IMG/VR virus record: IMGVR_UViG_3300028829_003841
Span: 1 to 64,000 of that record
From: a virus
Direction: 5' to 3' (one strand)
Length of the DNA: 64,000 nt
Made by a program: the position numbers and the translations under genes. The notes beneath the pieces were generated by a model that was not told the DNA's origin, made no database searches, and saw nothing but the letters and a program-made list of their open reading frames with translations. Below are positions 6,933 through 15,904 of the stretch, piece by piece (position 1 is the first letter of the stretch; each line of letters begins with the position of its first letter).

Positions 6933-9701
6933 TTATACTCCTGCTGGATCAGAATAATTTCTTTCCAATGAGCTAACCATTGAGAAACTATTAGTTGTTG
7001 ATCTAGTAATAGTACCAGTAACGATAACGAATTGTGCGGTAGATAGTCCAATTCCTACAAGAGTAATTGGTGCGTTTGTTGCTGATGTTCTACCACCTTG
7101 AACGTTACCATCATAATCGAAATCGAATGCAATTGAACTCGATGCGGCAACTAGGCCAGCAATATCTACTCCAGAATTGTTGTCTACAATGATAGCATCA
7201 ACTGTTGAATACTGATTACCATTTGCATTAGTGAAGAACATTGTATATTCCGCATCAGAATCATTTTGCAAGTTGATGTTCGGAAGAATTGTTCCACCAG
7301 CTACGAATGGGAATACTCTGTTCGTTCCAGTGTTATCGTTGAAGGTCACGTTATTAACATCCGCAATAGCAAGGTCATCAATAATCATATTCAGACCAAT
7401 ACCGTTTGGAGAAGTGAAAGACATTAGAAGATCAACAACGTCACCATTACCAAGTTCTGTTACGTTTCCACCTTCATCAATATTTGCGGCTTCTCGAAGT
7501 CGTCTTTGAACATATTCAAAACATTCAGAAGCTAATCCTTGATTACCAAATAATCTCCATTTGAATCCGTAAGAATCAGAACCAACTGCTCTTACAAAAT
7601 TGATTTTACCAGTAAAGGTTGCTGTTGTGTCTGCGGCATTAGCAGTAACAATATCGGTTGATGCTAGTGTTAGAACTGTTGCAGATGTTCTTGCTTTAAC
7701 GGTATATGAAATATTGTTTGCGGCATCTTCAGCATTTGCAACCGTAATAACAGTACCAAGACCAATTCCTGCATCCCATGTACCACCAGTAGTTGTTATT
7801 TGATCTTCACCACCACCACCTGTACCGGATGAAAAGTTGATGCTAGTGTTACCCGGAACAACAGAAGCAATATCTTCATTTTTGTATTGGAGATACATTC
7901 CCGGTCCAACAACTACAAAGGTCATACCAGTTTCACCAGTGAATCCACCAGTTACGTCTGAAGTATCAAGAGTCAGAACTGTAGCAGAATCAACTGAAAC
8001 AATCTTATAAACTCCAATTGGTCCAGTACCAGCAGTAATTCTTACATAGTCTGTTGCGGCAACGCCAGCAGTTGTAAAGTTACCTGTTGTAGTTGTTAAT
8101 GTTCCTCTCGTTCCATCAAATGGTGTAGCATCAGCAAGAACACCATCTGTTTCAGAAGCATTTGTTACATCAACAACTGTCGAATACGCTTGGAAGTCAA
8201 GAGTGACTGTTAAATCTCCAAGAGTATTACCATCTTCAAGAATATTAATATCACAACCTGCGGCAATAATATTTCCTGAAACTGTATATCGTCCAGCATG
8301 ACCTGCTGGAGCAGTAATGTCAATCGTATCACCAACTGCTAAATCGGTTGCAGTATAATCTTGAGTTGCAGTAATTGTTGCTGTACCATCAAGATTATTT
8401 GTAAAAGCTTTTGAAGTTTCAGCAGAACCAACTGTGTCAACTGTCGCCCAAGGTGCTTCTCCGTTTTCCAATGAACCATCAAAAGTAACGATAGCGGGAT
8501 CGGCGGCAGAAGCAAGTGGAAATCTGTTTACGATTGTTTCTAGTGAAGATACACCAATATCTGAAATCTGTGATCCAGCATAAGTTTGACCTTTCGCTCT
8601 AGCAAACAATTTCAAAAATGCTCGGGTATTATCTGTTCCACCAAACTCTGTTGACCCAGCCTCAAAAATTTTGATGGCCTGATTCACCGGACCAGTTAAA
8701 ACAAAATTAACCTTTGTTGTAATAACCGACACTGGTTGGTAATAAACTTGAGTAGTTGTGGGCAACGTACCCAATGTAATAACTCCGGTATCTTCACGCT
8801 CGTTTGTGTTGGTTGCATCTTTAGAAGCCCACCCACCAGTTCGTACCAATCTTCGTGTTCGCTCTGAAAAGTAATCCCAATCAGCATGAGCAGAACCACC
8901 ACCAAGCTCCATCTGTTCACGAGTAATTCCCTCAAATGGGAATTCGTGTCTGATAAGATCATCGGCTGTTACAAATGGGTCTAAATCTTTTTTCCATTGT
9001 GTTTTAGAATATGAATATAGTGCCTGTTTTGTAACACCATCTAATAAACTGTATCGAGTGACTGTGAAAGTTGCACTTGATTGACCACCGTTTGGAAAAT
9101 CTGGTGTAATTGTCATTGAAGTATCAGAAGCAATTGCAGTAACTTCGTAGTCTCCAGCATCTGTTGTATCGGAGAGAACTAAAATATCTCCGGGCGAAAC
9201 TCCCTGTGTTGTCCATAGAGCAGATGCAGAAGTAAATGTTCCTGTGTCTCCACCACCTTGAGTTGTTGCACCATCTGTTCCAGTATCTAATTGGCGACCA
9301 TCCGTTTCATTTGGAGAACGAATATCCCATGATAGATTTGAATTTGTTCCAAAAGCGGTAAAGTTTGTTAATTCAGAACCACGATCAATTGTGTTTCCAT
9401 CTTGGTCTGTAGTGTTTACTGTAACAGTGGTTGCGGTTACTGATGCAATAACATAATGTCCTGCATCCGGTCCTTCATGAATACAAAGAATATCATTAGC
9501 TACTACCCCGGCAGTACTTGGATTCCCTGATCCAACTGTAAAAACTAACGAAGCCGCCGTTGATCCAGTTGTACCGGACATCTCATTAGCTCCACCAGCA
9601 TCTATTAGATCGCCAGTTGCCTCCAATGAAATTAATTGATTTGATGTGTTGTATATTACCTGATGTCTTGATAGACGATCAAGATCATTTACAATTGCCA
9701 T
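6933..9701 (-). CDS. Tail-fibre-like multidomain virion protein (922 aa)
   Basis: A beta-repeat protein. At least four modules of about 80-100 residues recur with the pattern V/G-D-x-L/V-x-I...D-A-G-x-Y-x-V-x-x-V, for example GDILVLSDTTDAGDYEVTAI, ANDILCIHEGPDAGHYVIAS, ATDYVRITAGTGPIGVYKIV and VGDTIDITAPAGHAGRYTVS. The C-terminus ends SDPAGV, matching the DPTGV end of the 853-aa protein at 10024-12585. Residues near 620-700 closely resemble an insertion in the gp8-like protein. Likely a distal appendage or receptor-binding structural protein. Confidence 0.7.
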   Translation of the reverse strand: MAIVNDLDRLSRHQVIYNTSNQLISLEATGDLIDAGGANEMSGTTGSTAASLVFTVGSGNPSTAGVVANDILCIHEGPDAGHYVIASVTATTVTVNTTDQDGNTIDRGSELTNFTAFGTNSNLSWDIRSPNETDGRQLDTGTDGATTQGGGDTGTFTSASALWTTQGVSPGDILVLSDTTDAGDYEVTAIASDTSMTITPDFPNGGQSSATFTVTRYSLLDGVTKQALYSYSKTQWKKDLDPFVTADDLIRHEFPFEGITREQMELGGGSAHADWDYFSERTRRLVRTGGWASKDATNTNEREDTGVITLGTLPTTTQVYYQPVSVITTKVNFVLTGPVNQAIKIFEAGSTEFGGTDNTRAFLKLFARAKGQTYAGSQISDIGVSSLETIVNRFPLASAADPAIVTFDGSLENGEAPWATVDTVGSAETSKAFTNNLDGTATITATQDYTATDLAVGDTIDITAPAGHAGRYTVSGNIIAAGCDINILEDGNTLGDLTVTLDFQAYSTVVDVTNASETDGVLADATPFDGTRGTLTTTTGNFTTAGVAATDYVRITAGTGPIGVYKIVSVDSATVLTLDTSDVTGGFTGETGMTFVVVGPGMYLQYKNEDIASVVPGNTSINFSSGTGGGGEDQITTTGGTWDAGIGLGTVITVANAEDAANNISYTVKARTSATVLTLASTDIVTANAADTTATFTGKINFVRAVGSDSYGFKWRLFGNQGLASECFEYVQRRLREAANIDEGGNVTELGNGDVVDLLMSFTSPNGIGLNMIIDDLAIADVNNVTFNDNTGTNRVFPFVAGGTILPNINLQNDSDAEYTMFFTNANGNQYSTVDAIIVDNNSGVDIAGLVAASSSIAFDFDYDGNVQGGRTSATNAPITLVGIGLSTAQFVIVTGTITRSTTNSFSMVSSLERNYSDPAGV

Positions 9702-9716
9702 TTAGTTATTTCTCCT

Positions 9717-10022
9717 TTAGGTGTAATCTTTTGGTACTAAAATATATGAGTTTTTTGTTTCTTCTATAATGATATTGTTTGTTACCAACATTGATATAAA
9801 TGCGTTAAATTCTTCTACATTTAAAGTTATTCCATCAGTTGTCATATTTTCATGTATATCTTTACAATCTCTAGCATAATCAACGCTAAAATAATCACGA
9901 ACATCACCACGATATACATTACAGTCGTTGTTATTATTTATGTTATTTTCGTTCTTAGCATCTCTGTTGTGTTTGTCTATAATTCGCTGTATTGCAATTA
10001 TTCCATCCGATTGTTTGTACAT
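9717..10022 (-). CDS. Small unknown protein between two fibre genes (101 aa)
   Basis: I start it at the ATG at 10022 (MYKQSDGI). An AGGAG ribosome-binding site precedes that ATG inside the end of the upstream gene, whereas a longer frame would overlap that gene by 130 bases. It is Asn/Asp-rich in the middle (NENNINNNNDCN), with a C-terminal alpha/beta segment (VEEFNAFISMLVTNNIIIE) that looks like a small winged-helix-type fold. The function is unknown. Confidence 0.65.
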   Translation of the reverse strand: MYKQSDGIIAIQRIIDKHNRDAKNENNINNNNDCNVYRGDVRDYFSVDYARDCKDIHENMTTDGITLNVEEFNAFISMLVTNNIIIEETKNSYILVPKDYT

Positions 10023-10023
10023 G

Positions 10024-12585
10024 TTATACTCCTGTAGGATCATTAAATATTCGATCAGTTCTTTGTTGAATTGGTATAGAGGAATCGGTTGCTGGTCTTG
10101 GAAGATCATCAATAAATTCATAATTCCAATCTTCGTGTAATATAACCACATCAATATTGGTTGCGCCAGATGCTTCGTAAGTATGATTGAATGTGGTTCC
10201 TGAACTTTCTATTCCATCTATTTCTGTATTTGTTCCTGTTTGTAATATTCTAACTTCTGAGCCTGTTTTCAAACCAGTGAAAGATATTACTGTTGAACTA
10301 TTTATATCTATTGCTCCGGGCGCAACGGGAATAGGATATGTATCAATACCCAACGATTCGTTTACGTCTGCATTTGATCCATTGGTTAAATTGATTATAA
10401 CTTTTCCTCCAGAGGTCAATAGAAAGGGGACATCAACTGGTTGGGCAACATATGTAGTTCCATCCCACGTGACTGCGTTCCCTGCATGAGATGAAGAAGA
10501 CCCATCATATCTCATTGTTATATTATTAGAAACATCTCCACCTGTTGCTGGAACTTCAATAACCCAAAAGTATGTTTGTGTGTTTGTAGGAACAAACCCA
10601 TCTTCGAATAAAAATTGTACTGCATTTGATCCTGTCCCTAATTTAGAAACGTCAATCTCATTTGATGTTGCTAAAATTGCGCCTGTTGGTTCTGCATTGG
10701 GATGGGTAGCATCATCAGAATCATAAATTTTACAAACCATGTTTCCAGTTGGTGCGCCAGTTTTCTTTAGAAGGACTTGTAATGCATCAACAACAACTCC
10801 CGTTCCAGTAAATTCTTGACCAACTCCCCGTGTCGTTCCATTATGAAATATTATATCGTTATCAGCATTTAAATATCCATATGAATCTATGACTGTCGCT
10901 GTCGTACTATTTAAAATTTGCCGTACATCATTAGTCATTGGTGGAAATTCACCAAAGAATTTTATATTGTCAAACGTATATGTCCCGGCGGCGGCAAACT
11001 CGATCATAGTTTGAGTTGATGGATCACCAGTTGAAACAATTGTCATATCAGAAATATTTGTAGTTGTTCCGGGCCATAGTAGTCCTATATTTTGATCGTT
11101 TGTTCTATCGTTTGGGTCGATTAAAGTACCCCCAAATAATTCTGCTCCGTTGCTAGTTGTTCCAACATCTATTTTTCCGTTAGTAATGAATGTAGTATCA
11201 ATAAGAGTGGTTTTTGTGCTATCATCAAACGAGATGCCTTCTCTCGCTCCAACAAATTCCGCTCCATAAAAGTTGACAGAAGATAAATGAGCAATATCAG
11301 TTGCGAAATCAACGGTATAAGTTTGATTTCCGGGGTCTTCTGTTAAAAATCTTGGTCCGTTAACACCTTTTCTATCATCTCCTGTTCCAACTAGAACACC
11401 CATTTCAACCGATGTAGTTTGACCGGAAGCACCTTGAGCATCAATGAAATATATGTCTTCATAATTTAGAAGATGGAGAACAGATGCTCGGTTTGCCCCG
11501 CCATAATATAAATACCGTTTAAAGATAATACTGTATGGAATTGTATCTAGAAATGTTAAAGGATTCGATTGAGTGTCGGAGCCAAATCTTATTGCTGAAC
11601 CAAACAGAACAGCACCAGAAGCCTGTTCAATCAATCCATTATTAGCCCCCTCCGAATGATTAATAAAATCTTCCCACGTTGCAGTTGTCGCACCACCTAT
11701 TGCATCGTCTGTAACTTCATAAATAGGAAATCCATTAAAACAAATATCCATAAAGGTATTTTCAGCTTTAACATTGGCAACAGTCGCAACATTTCTAACA
11801 CCAACCCCAAAACGCCTCACGGCTGTTAAATCGGCACCTTCTGGAGTAACTGTCCCAACCGTTGTTCCTGCACTAGATAAAATAACATCCGTTCCATCGT
11901 CATTAACAATTACAAAAGTAGTTGCTCCTGTGACTCGTATTTCCCAGTCTGCTCTATTGATTGTAGGAACAGCAGGGGTATTACCAGCAGTTGCAATATC
12001 AGAACTCGCAATTACAACCGTCTGCCCTGTCCAGAATCCATGAGATGCTGTTGTTGTAATTTCATTTGTTGATGTGCTACCAGAAGAAATATTTACAGCA
12101 GTTCCTGTTCCGGCTGTAAATGACGGAGCCTTTCTTGTATCTATAAGTACTTGTTTCCAGCCGTTTGTTCCTACATCTGACCCACCAATCCACCATTCAG
12201 AATAATCAGTTGGTGCGCCAGTTGTTTCTGTAGAAGACGAAACCCACATAAAGAGTCCACCAGCCGCCCGTGTCAACATTACAGCAGGGGTTAGCATTTG
12301 AATTATCGTTCCTAATAATTCATTTCCAGTGGCAGTCATATCCACTACGGTATTAGCAGTTTTTGTTCCACCAGCAGTCGAGGTATACCAATCAAACCCA
12401 AGTCCTGTTTTCCAACTGTTTCCGGCGGCTTTAACCGCATTTGCGGCAGTACCTTCAAACTTAACTTGTAAGTCTTGAACTACTCCGGCGAATTGACCAG
12501 TACCAGTCCACCGGAAACCATCCCAATTGGTAGTTGTATCCGCATCATCTATTTCAGTTAGATTTATGTCAAACTGTAAAGCCAT
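10024..12585 (-). CDS. Tail-fibre/adhesin-like virion protein (853 aa)
   Basis: A long beta-rich protein. The N-terminal half is globular (FDINLTEIDDADTTTNWDG). A central stretch at about 370-580 has short repeating strands resembling a beta-helix (LLNYEDIYFIDAQG, VNFYGAEFVGAREGISFDD, TLIDTTFITNGKIDVGT). The C-terminal third contains jelly-roll and Ig-like material (VQFLFEDGFVPTNTQTYFWV). It ends FNDPTGV, shared with the 922-aa protein. Beta-helical centres are common in phage receptor-binding or polysaccharide-binding fibres. Enzymatic activity is not demonstrable from the sequence. Confidence 0.65.
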   Translation of the reverse strand: MALQFDINLTEIDDADTTTNWDGFRWTGTGQFAGVVQDLQVKFEGTAANAVKAAGNSWKTGLGFDWYTSTAGGTKTANTVVDMTATGNELLGTIIQMLTPAVMLTRAAGGLFMWVSSSTETTGAPTDYSEWWIGGSDVGTNGWKQVLIDTRKAPSFTAGTGTAVNISSGSTSTNEITTTASHGFWTGQTVVIASSDIATAGNTPAVPTINRADWEIRVTGATTFVIVNDDGTDVILSSAGTTVGTVTPEGADLTAVRRFGVGVRNVATVANVKAENTFMDICFNGFPIYEVTDDAIGGATTATWEDFINHSEGANNGLIEQASGAVLFGSAIRFGSDTQSNPLTFLDTIPYSIIFKRYLYYGGANRASVLHLLNYEDIYFIDAQGASGQTTSVEMGVLVGTGDDRKGVNGPRFLTEDPGNQTYTVDFATDIAHLSSVNFYGAEFVGAREGISFDDSTKTTLIDTTFITNGKIDVGTTSNGAELFGGTLIDPNDRTNDQNIGLLWPGTTTNISDMTIVSTGDPSTQTMIEFAAAGTYTFDNIKFFGEFPPMTNDVRQILNSTTATVIDSYGYLNADNDIIFHNGTTRGVGQEFTGTGVVVDALQVLLKKTGAPTGNMVCKIYDSDDATHPNAEPTGAILATSNEIDVSKLGTGSNAVQFLFEDGFVPTNTQTYFWVIEVPATGGDVSNNITMRYDGSSSSHAGNAVTWDGTTYVAQPVDVPFLLTSGGKVIINLTNGSNADVNESLGIDTYPIPVAPGAIDINSSTVISFTGLKTGSEVRILQTGTNTEIDGIESSGTTFNHTYEASGATNIDVVILHEDWNYEFIDDLPRPATDSSIPIQQRTDRIFNDPTGV

Positions 12586-13515
12586 TTATTTATTGTTTTT
12601 TATTACTTCTATAATTTCTAATTTGTCATTATAGATAGCACCAGTGGATTGAAGAGGTGGAGTATATAACCCAAAATGCATTTGAGCCAACCCACCATTG
12701 TTAGGATAAGTAAAATTACATTGAGTATTTAACCAGTTATGATCAATTCCATCCCAACCAACAGCGCAAGGGGGAATTTCTTCTGGAAGATATGCAGACC
12801 CTACAATTTGAGGATTAAATTTTGATGCTGATACAAGTACACCATCTTGCCAAAGTGCAATTACTGGTGAGTTATAAACATTATTTGTAGTGTAATCTAT
12901 ATATACAGTAACTCGTACCCATTGGTTTCTTGGAAAAGATATTGTTGAATCATGGTAAATATCAGGAGCATTTTCACTGTGAACAGGAACATGTTGAAAA
13001 TGCATTTTGTAATTTTTATCTATATTTACCAAATAAGAATGAGGCCAATATATATCACTATATGATGAAAAAGTAGCCAAGCTTACCCAATCTTTATTAG
13101 CAACATTTGTAATATCAATATCAACATTCACATAAAAATCTACAACTACAGCAGTATTCTTAACACCAAAAGGATCGTTCATCATTTGGATTGTAGGATA
13201 TGCTCTGTGATTTGTATTTCCACCGGGAGCAGGAAGTGGATTAGCCCCGTATTGATATCCTTTGTGTGAGAAATTTCCTTCATAAACAGTAGTAGCTTCT
13301 AATGTGTGTGATGCCGTTCCTTGATTATTTTGGGGAACGATATAGAAATTACTAAAAGAAGCAATATCTTCAAATCCATTTGTGTAACTAGGACCAGCCG
13401 TTAAATCATAATCAGTAACTACTGATTGTACAAAAGGTGGAAGTGTTGCTGAAGTTGCGTTTGTTGTAAATACAAACAAACTGATTAACATAACTGCAAA
13501 TATTTTATTGAACAT
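12586..13515 (-). CDS. Secreted ConA/lyase-fold protein with Sec signal peptide (309 aa)
   Basis: Residues 1-23 form a classic signal peptide: Lys4, hydrophobic core FAVMLISLFVF, and a T-S-A cleavage site. The mature protein resembles concanavalin-like jelly rolls of the polysaccharide-lyase/LamG type: paired strands around WVRVTVYIDYTT, the VIALWQDGVLVSASKF hairpin, and a C-terminal MHFGLYTPP...NDKLEIIEV strand pair. An AGGAG site precedes the ATG. It sits among virion fibre genes yet should be exported from the infected cell. Catalytic residues cannot be assigned. Confidence 0.72.
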   Translation of the reverse strand: MFNKIFAVMLISLFVFTTNATSATLPPFVQSVVTDYDLTAGPSYTNGFEDIASFSNFYIVPQNNQGTASHTLEATTVYEGNFSHKGYQYGANPLPAPGGNTNHRAYPTIQMMNDPFGVKNTAVVVDFYVNVDIDITNVANKDWVSLATFSSYSDIYWPHSYLVNIDKNYKMHFQHVPVHSENAPDIYHDSTISFPRNQWVRVTVYIDYTTNNVYNSPVIALWQDGVLVSASKFNPQIVGSAYLPEEIPPCAVGWDGIDHNWLNTQCNFTYPNNGGLAQMHFGLYTPPLQSTGAIYNDKLEIIEVIKNNK

Positions 13516-13522
13516 GATACTC

Positions 13523-14065
13523 CTATATAGTATTGATTGTTTTTAAAGTTCCGTCTATGTTGTATGTAAACTCTTTTGTTAATGTTGCTGAATCAGAAAC
13601 TCTTGTTAATACGAGTTGAGTTAATTGCCCAGCTACATATGTAAAATCTTTATTGAATAATTTTGTAGTTTTTATTGGTGTTGTATATGTTGATAGATTT
13701 GTTAAAAGTCCATCTGTAAATATTGTTTCTTTGAAATTTGTTAGGTTGGATAATATGAATTCCATTTCGAGTTCAAGTGTATCTACATCGACAATACTAA
13801 TAGCACCATCAGAACCATCAGCCCCAGCAGGTCCAATTGGACCTTGTGGGCCAGTAAGCCCTTGTGGGCCAATATCTCCTTTAGTACCTTCTTTGGTTAC
13901 GACTCGTTGTTTTTCTTGACCCGGATCAATTACAACATTCTTTTCAACAGTTCCAGTTACAACTTTTTCTTTTGGTTGTGTACTATTAACTGTTATTTTT
14001 TTGTCGTTGTCTGTTACAACAACTCGTTGCTTTGGTTGTGTATCATCGATTACAACTTTAACCAT
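13523..14065 (-). CDS. Collagen-like virion protein (180 aa)
   Basis: Three imperfect copies of a (T/D)xxQPKxRVV-type repeat occupy residues 5-57 (DDTQPKQRVVV, NSTQPKEKVVT, DPGQEKQRVVT). A collagen-like Gly-X-Y run follows at about 61-88 (GTKGDIGPQGLTGPQGPIGP...). The C-terminal domain is beta-rich. Short collagen-like triple helices are common in phage tail fibres as trimeric stalks. It is probably a fibre component or adaptor. Confidence 0.7.
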   Translation of the reverse strand: MVKVVIDDTQPKQRVVVTDNDKKITVNSTQPKEKVVTGTVEKNVVIDPGQEKQRVVTKEGTKGDIGPQGLTGPQGPIGPAGADGSDGAISIVDVDTLELEMEFILSNLTNFKETIFTDGLLTNLSTYTTPIKTTKLFNKDFTYVAGQLTQLVLTRVSDSATLTKEFTYNIDGTLKTINTI

Positions 14066-14066
14066 T

Positions 14067-14648
14067 TTATTTTGTCACTTCTGGAGTTACAAGAATTCTT
14101 CCTTCTATTACTCGATCAATTTTCGATGTAGTTGGTGCAATAGATTCTACATCATAAACATATCTTCCATCTTTTATTGCAGATGTTTGTGTATCCGTTA
14201 ATGATATTTTTATTTTTCCGTCAGTAACATCTAGAACAGCCGTTGCGGTTGCTCCCGATCCACCACCACCAGTAAATCCTATTAGTGGTATGTTTGTATA
14301 TCCTACTCCCGGTTCATCCACAACAACTCCAGTTACAGACCCGGTTGTTAAATCTATCGTAGCGGTAGCGGTTGCTACTATGGTTGGAGTATCGCCCCCT
14401 TGAGGTGTTATAGTAACAGCCGGAGCCGATGTATATAATGTACCCCCAGCATCGAGAGTTATTCTTGATACACCAGTTCTAATTGCTACTGTCAAGGTTT
14501 CTGTTACTGCTACTGATCTATAATGTCGGCGCATTTGAGAACGAAAAGTATATCCTGTCAAATCTAAGGGAGTTGTAGCATCTTGATTTATAGTTAGATC
14601 AGTTTCAAATGTAGTCCCTTGATCAATTGTGAGATTTAATATAGCCAT
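14067..14648 (-). CDS. Virion protein with GxGY beta module (193 aa)
   Basis: The N-terminus (LNLTIDQGTTFETDLTINQD, DLTGYTFRSQMRR) is the pattern typical of small phage baseplate or fibre-adaptor domains. Residues about 70-140 insert a module (TPTIVATATATIDLTTG, EPGVGYTNIPLIGFTGGGG) that recurs in the 834-aa, gp8-like and 1855-aa proteins. The C-terminus resumes the first domain (DGRYVYDVESI, RVIEGRILVTPEVTK). Its ATG abuts the stop of the 57-aa gene upstream. Confidence 0.65.
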   Translation of the reverse strand: MAILNLTIDQGTTFETDLTINQDATTPLDLTGYTFRSQMRRHYRSVAVTETLTVAIRTGVSRITLDAGGTLYTSAPAVTITPQGGDTPTIVATATATIDLTTGSVTGVVVDEPGVGYTNIPLIGFTGGGGSGATATAVLDVTDGKIKISLTDTQTSAIKDGRYVYDVESIAPTTSKIDRVIEGRILVTPEVTK

Positions 14649-14822
14649 TTATTCTGTTTTTTTCTCGGTTGGTGTTTTTAATTCTTCTATTTCTTTGTTG
14701 GCAATTATTAGTTGGGTTTTTAATTGAATAATTGTAGCAGTAGCATTGTTCAATTCTCCTTGCATTACTTGTATTGCGATATCCTGTGTGTCATTTAATT
14801 TATTTCTTTTATCATCACTCAT
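14649..14822 (-). CDS. Small coiled-coil protein (57 aa)
   Basis: A short gene starting at the ATG at 14822 after a GGAG ribosome-binding site and ending exactly where the next gene starts (TAA-ATG). The product begins MSDDKRNKLNDTQDIAIQV and continues as one amphipathic helix (LKTQLIIANKEIEELK). A comparable helical mini-protein lies at 19130-19357. Probably a fibre-assembly helper or structural peptide; the function is unknown. Confidence 0.6.
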   Translation of the reverse strand: MSDDKRNKLNDTQDIAIQVMQGELNNATATIIQLKTQLIIANKEIEELKTPTEKKTE

Positions 14823-14845
14823 ATTTGATTCTCCAATCAGTTATA

Positions 14846-15904
14846 TTATTGTTTTCCTCTAAAATCTTTATACCCAGAAGTGGATATATTACTATTCCAA
14901 GTATTTGTATATTTGGTTGCTATTTCAGAACTTGTGTTAGTCAACACCGACATTTCAATAGTATTTATTCCCCCAACATCATTTCCAACCACCAATGTAT
15001 TTCGTACCGTTGAAGAGGGAGTTATATCAGAAAGGTCTGGATTATTAACTATTCCATATTGAGTCCCGACTGCTATTTGGTTGCTTATGTGTAGTATGGT
15101 TGCCACACAATTAACATCAATAGGTGTTGATACTGTTCTATTTGTTCTTGTTGTTGATGACGGCCCAACATAATCTAGTATAGGTGTGCTATAATAAACA
15201 TAATCTCCCATTTGAATGAATCGTCTATTTAATCCAACCTCTCTTCTAACAGAACCTATTCTTCTATATACATCATATGAAGAATCACTTAATAAATTAG
15301 TTGCTGTTAAGGATGTGTCGAACCCGGCATCAACAACACCAGAAGATATATGCTTTATTAAAAATACATGATACCAAGTATTGTCTTGAACCAAACCACC
15401 ACTAAGTCCAGAGGGAAATCCACCATTACCCGTACCAACTGCCCATGTAGCATCGATTCGTTTAGCCAACAAGGTTGTTAATATCATATTGTTTGTATTA
15501 GAACTGTCGGTACATTCTCCAATTGATATATCAATATCGTTGATTAAATCCCCAGCCGTATTTCCCAATTGTAATCCATCAATAAATCCTCGTTTCATAA
15601 CAGCTTCTGATTTCAATGCACTTTCAGAAACTGAATCTACAGCAGGAACTAATAAGTTTAATGATGACCCCAAAAACATAATCCATGTCACAATTCCAGT
15701 TTGTGGAGTGAATGTAAAAGTTATTGTTGATCCACCAGTATCATAATCAACACCCGGTTCTTGAATAATATCATTATAACTAACAACTACTGATTGAGAA
15801 TTAGGTACTTGAAAGTCTAAATTAAATGTAGTTAATATTGAATCTGGAGTTAACGTTTGTTTTTCGAATGCACCAAATTTTGGTGCTGGTCCTATGTATG
15901 ACAT
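14846..15904 (-). CDS. Fibre-cluster virion protein, tandem paralogue A (352 aa)
   Basis: A tandem paralogue of the next gene (15904-16977). Both begin M(S/A)YIGP, share KQTLTPxxxxTTF, VVYxGxPQEPG-type strands, the GGLVQDxTWYHxFxIK signature, DxSLTATNLL, and YRRIGSVRRE, and end near a YxDxRGxx motif (here SGYKDFRGKQ). The central TWYHVFLIKHISSGVVD segment is a domain common in phage tail fibres. The N-terminal third is more diverged. Probably an appendage protein; which copy binds what is unknown. Confidence 0.7.
   Translation of the reverse strand: MSYIGPAPKFGAFEKQTLTPDSILTTFNLDFQVPNSQSVVVSYNDIIQEPGVDYDTGGSTITFTFTPQTGIVTWIMFLGSSLNLLVPAVDSVSESALKSEAVMKRGFIDGLQLGNTAGDLINDIDISIGECTDSSNTNNMILTTLLAKRIDATWAVGTGNGGFPSGLSGGLVQDNTWYHVFLIKHISSGVVDAGFDTSLTATNLLSDSSYDVYRRIGSVRREVGLNRRFIQMGDYVYYSTPILDYVGPSSTTRTNRTVSTPIDVNCVATILHISNQIAVGTQYGIVNNPDLSDITPSSTVRNTLVVGNDVGGINTIEMSVLTNTSSEIATKYTNTWNSNISTSGYKDFRGKQ

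Noticed and set aside
10023-10154. Longer start for the 9717 gene
   Set aside because: It would overlap the 853-aa gene by 130 bases, while an AGGAG-preceded ATG exists at 10022.
10299-10306. TATAAATA inside the 853-aa gene (others at 33790 and 36794)
   Set aside because: Within coding DNA of an AT-rich genome and lacking TGTGCA; chance matches are expected.
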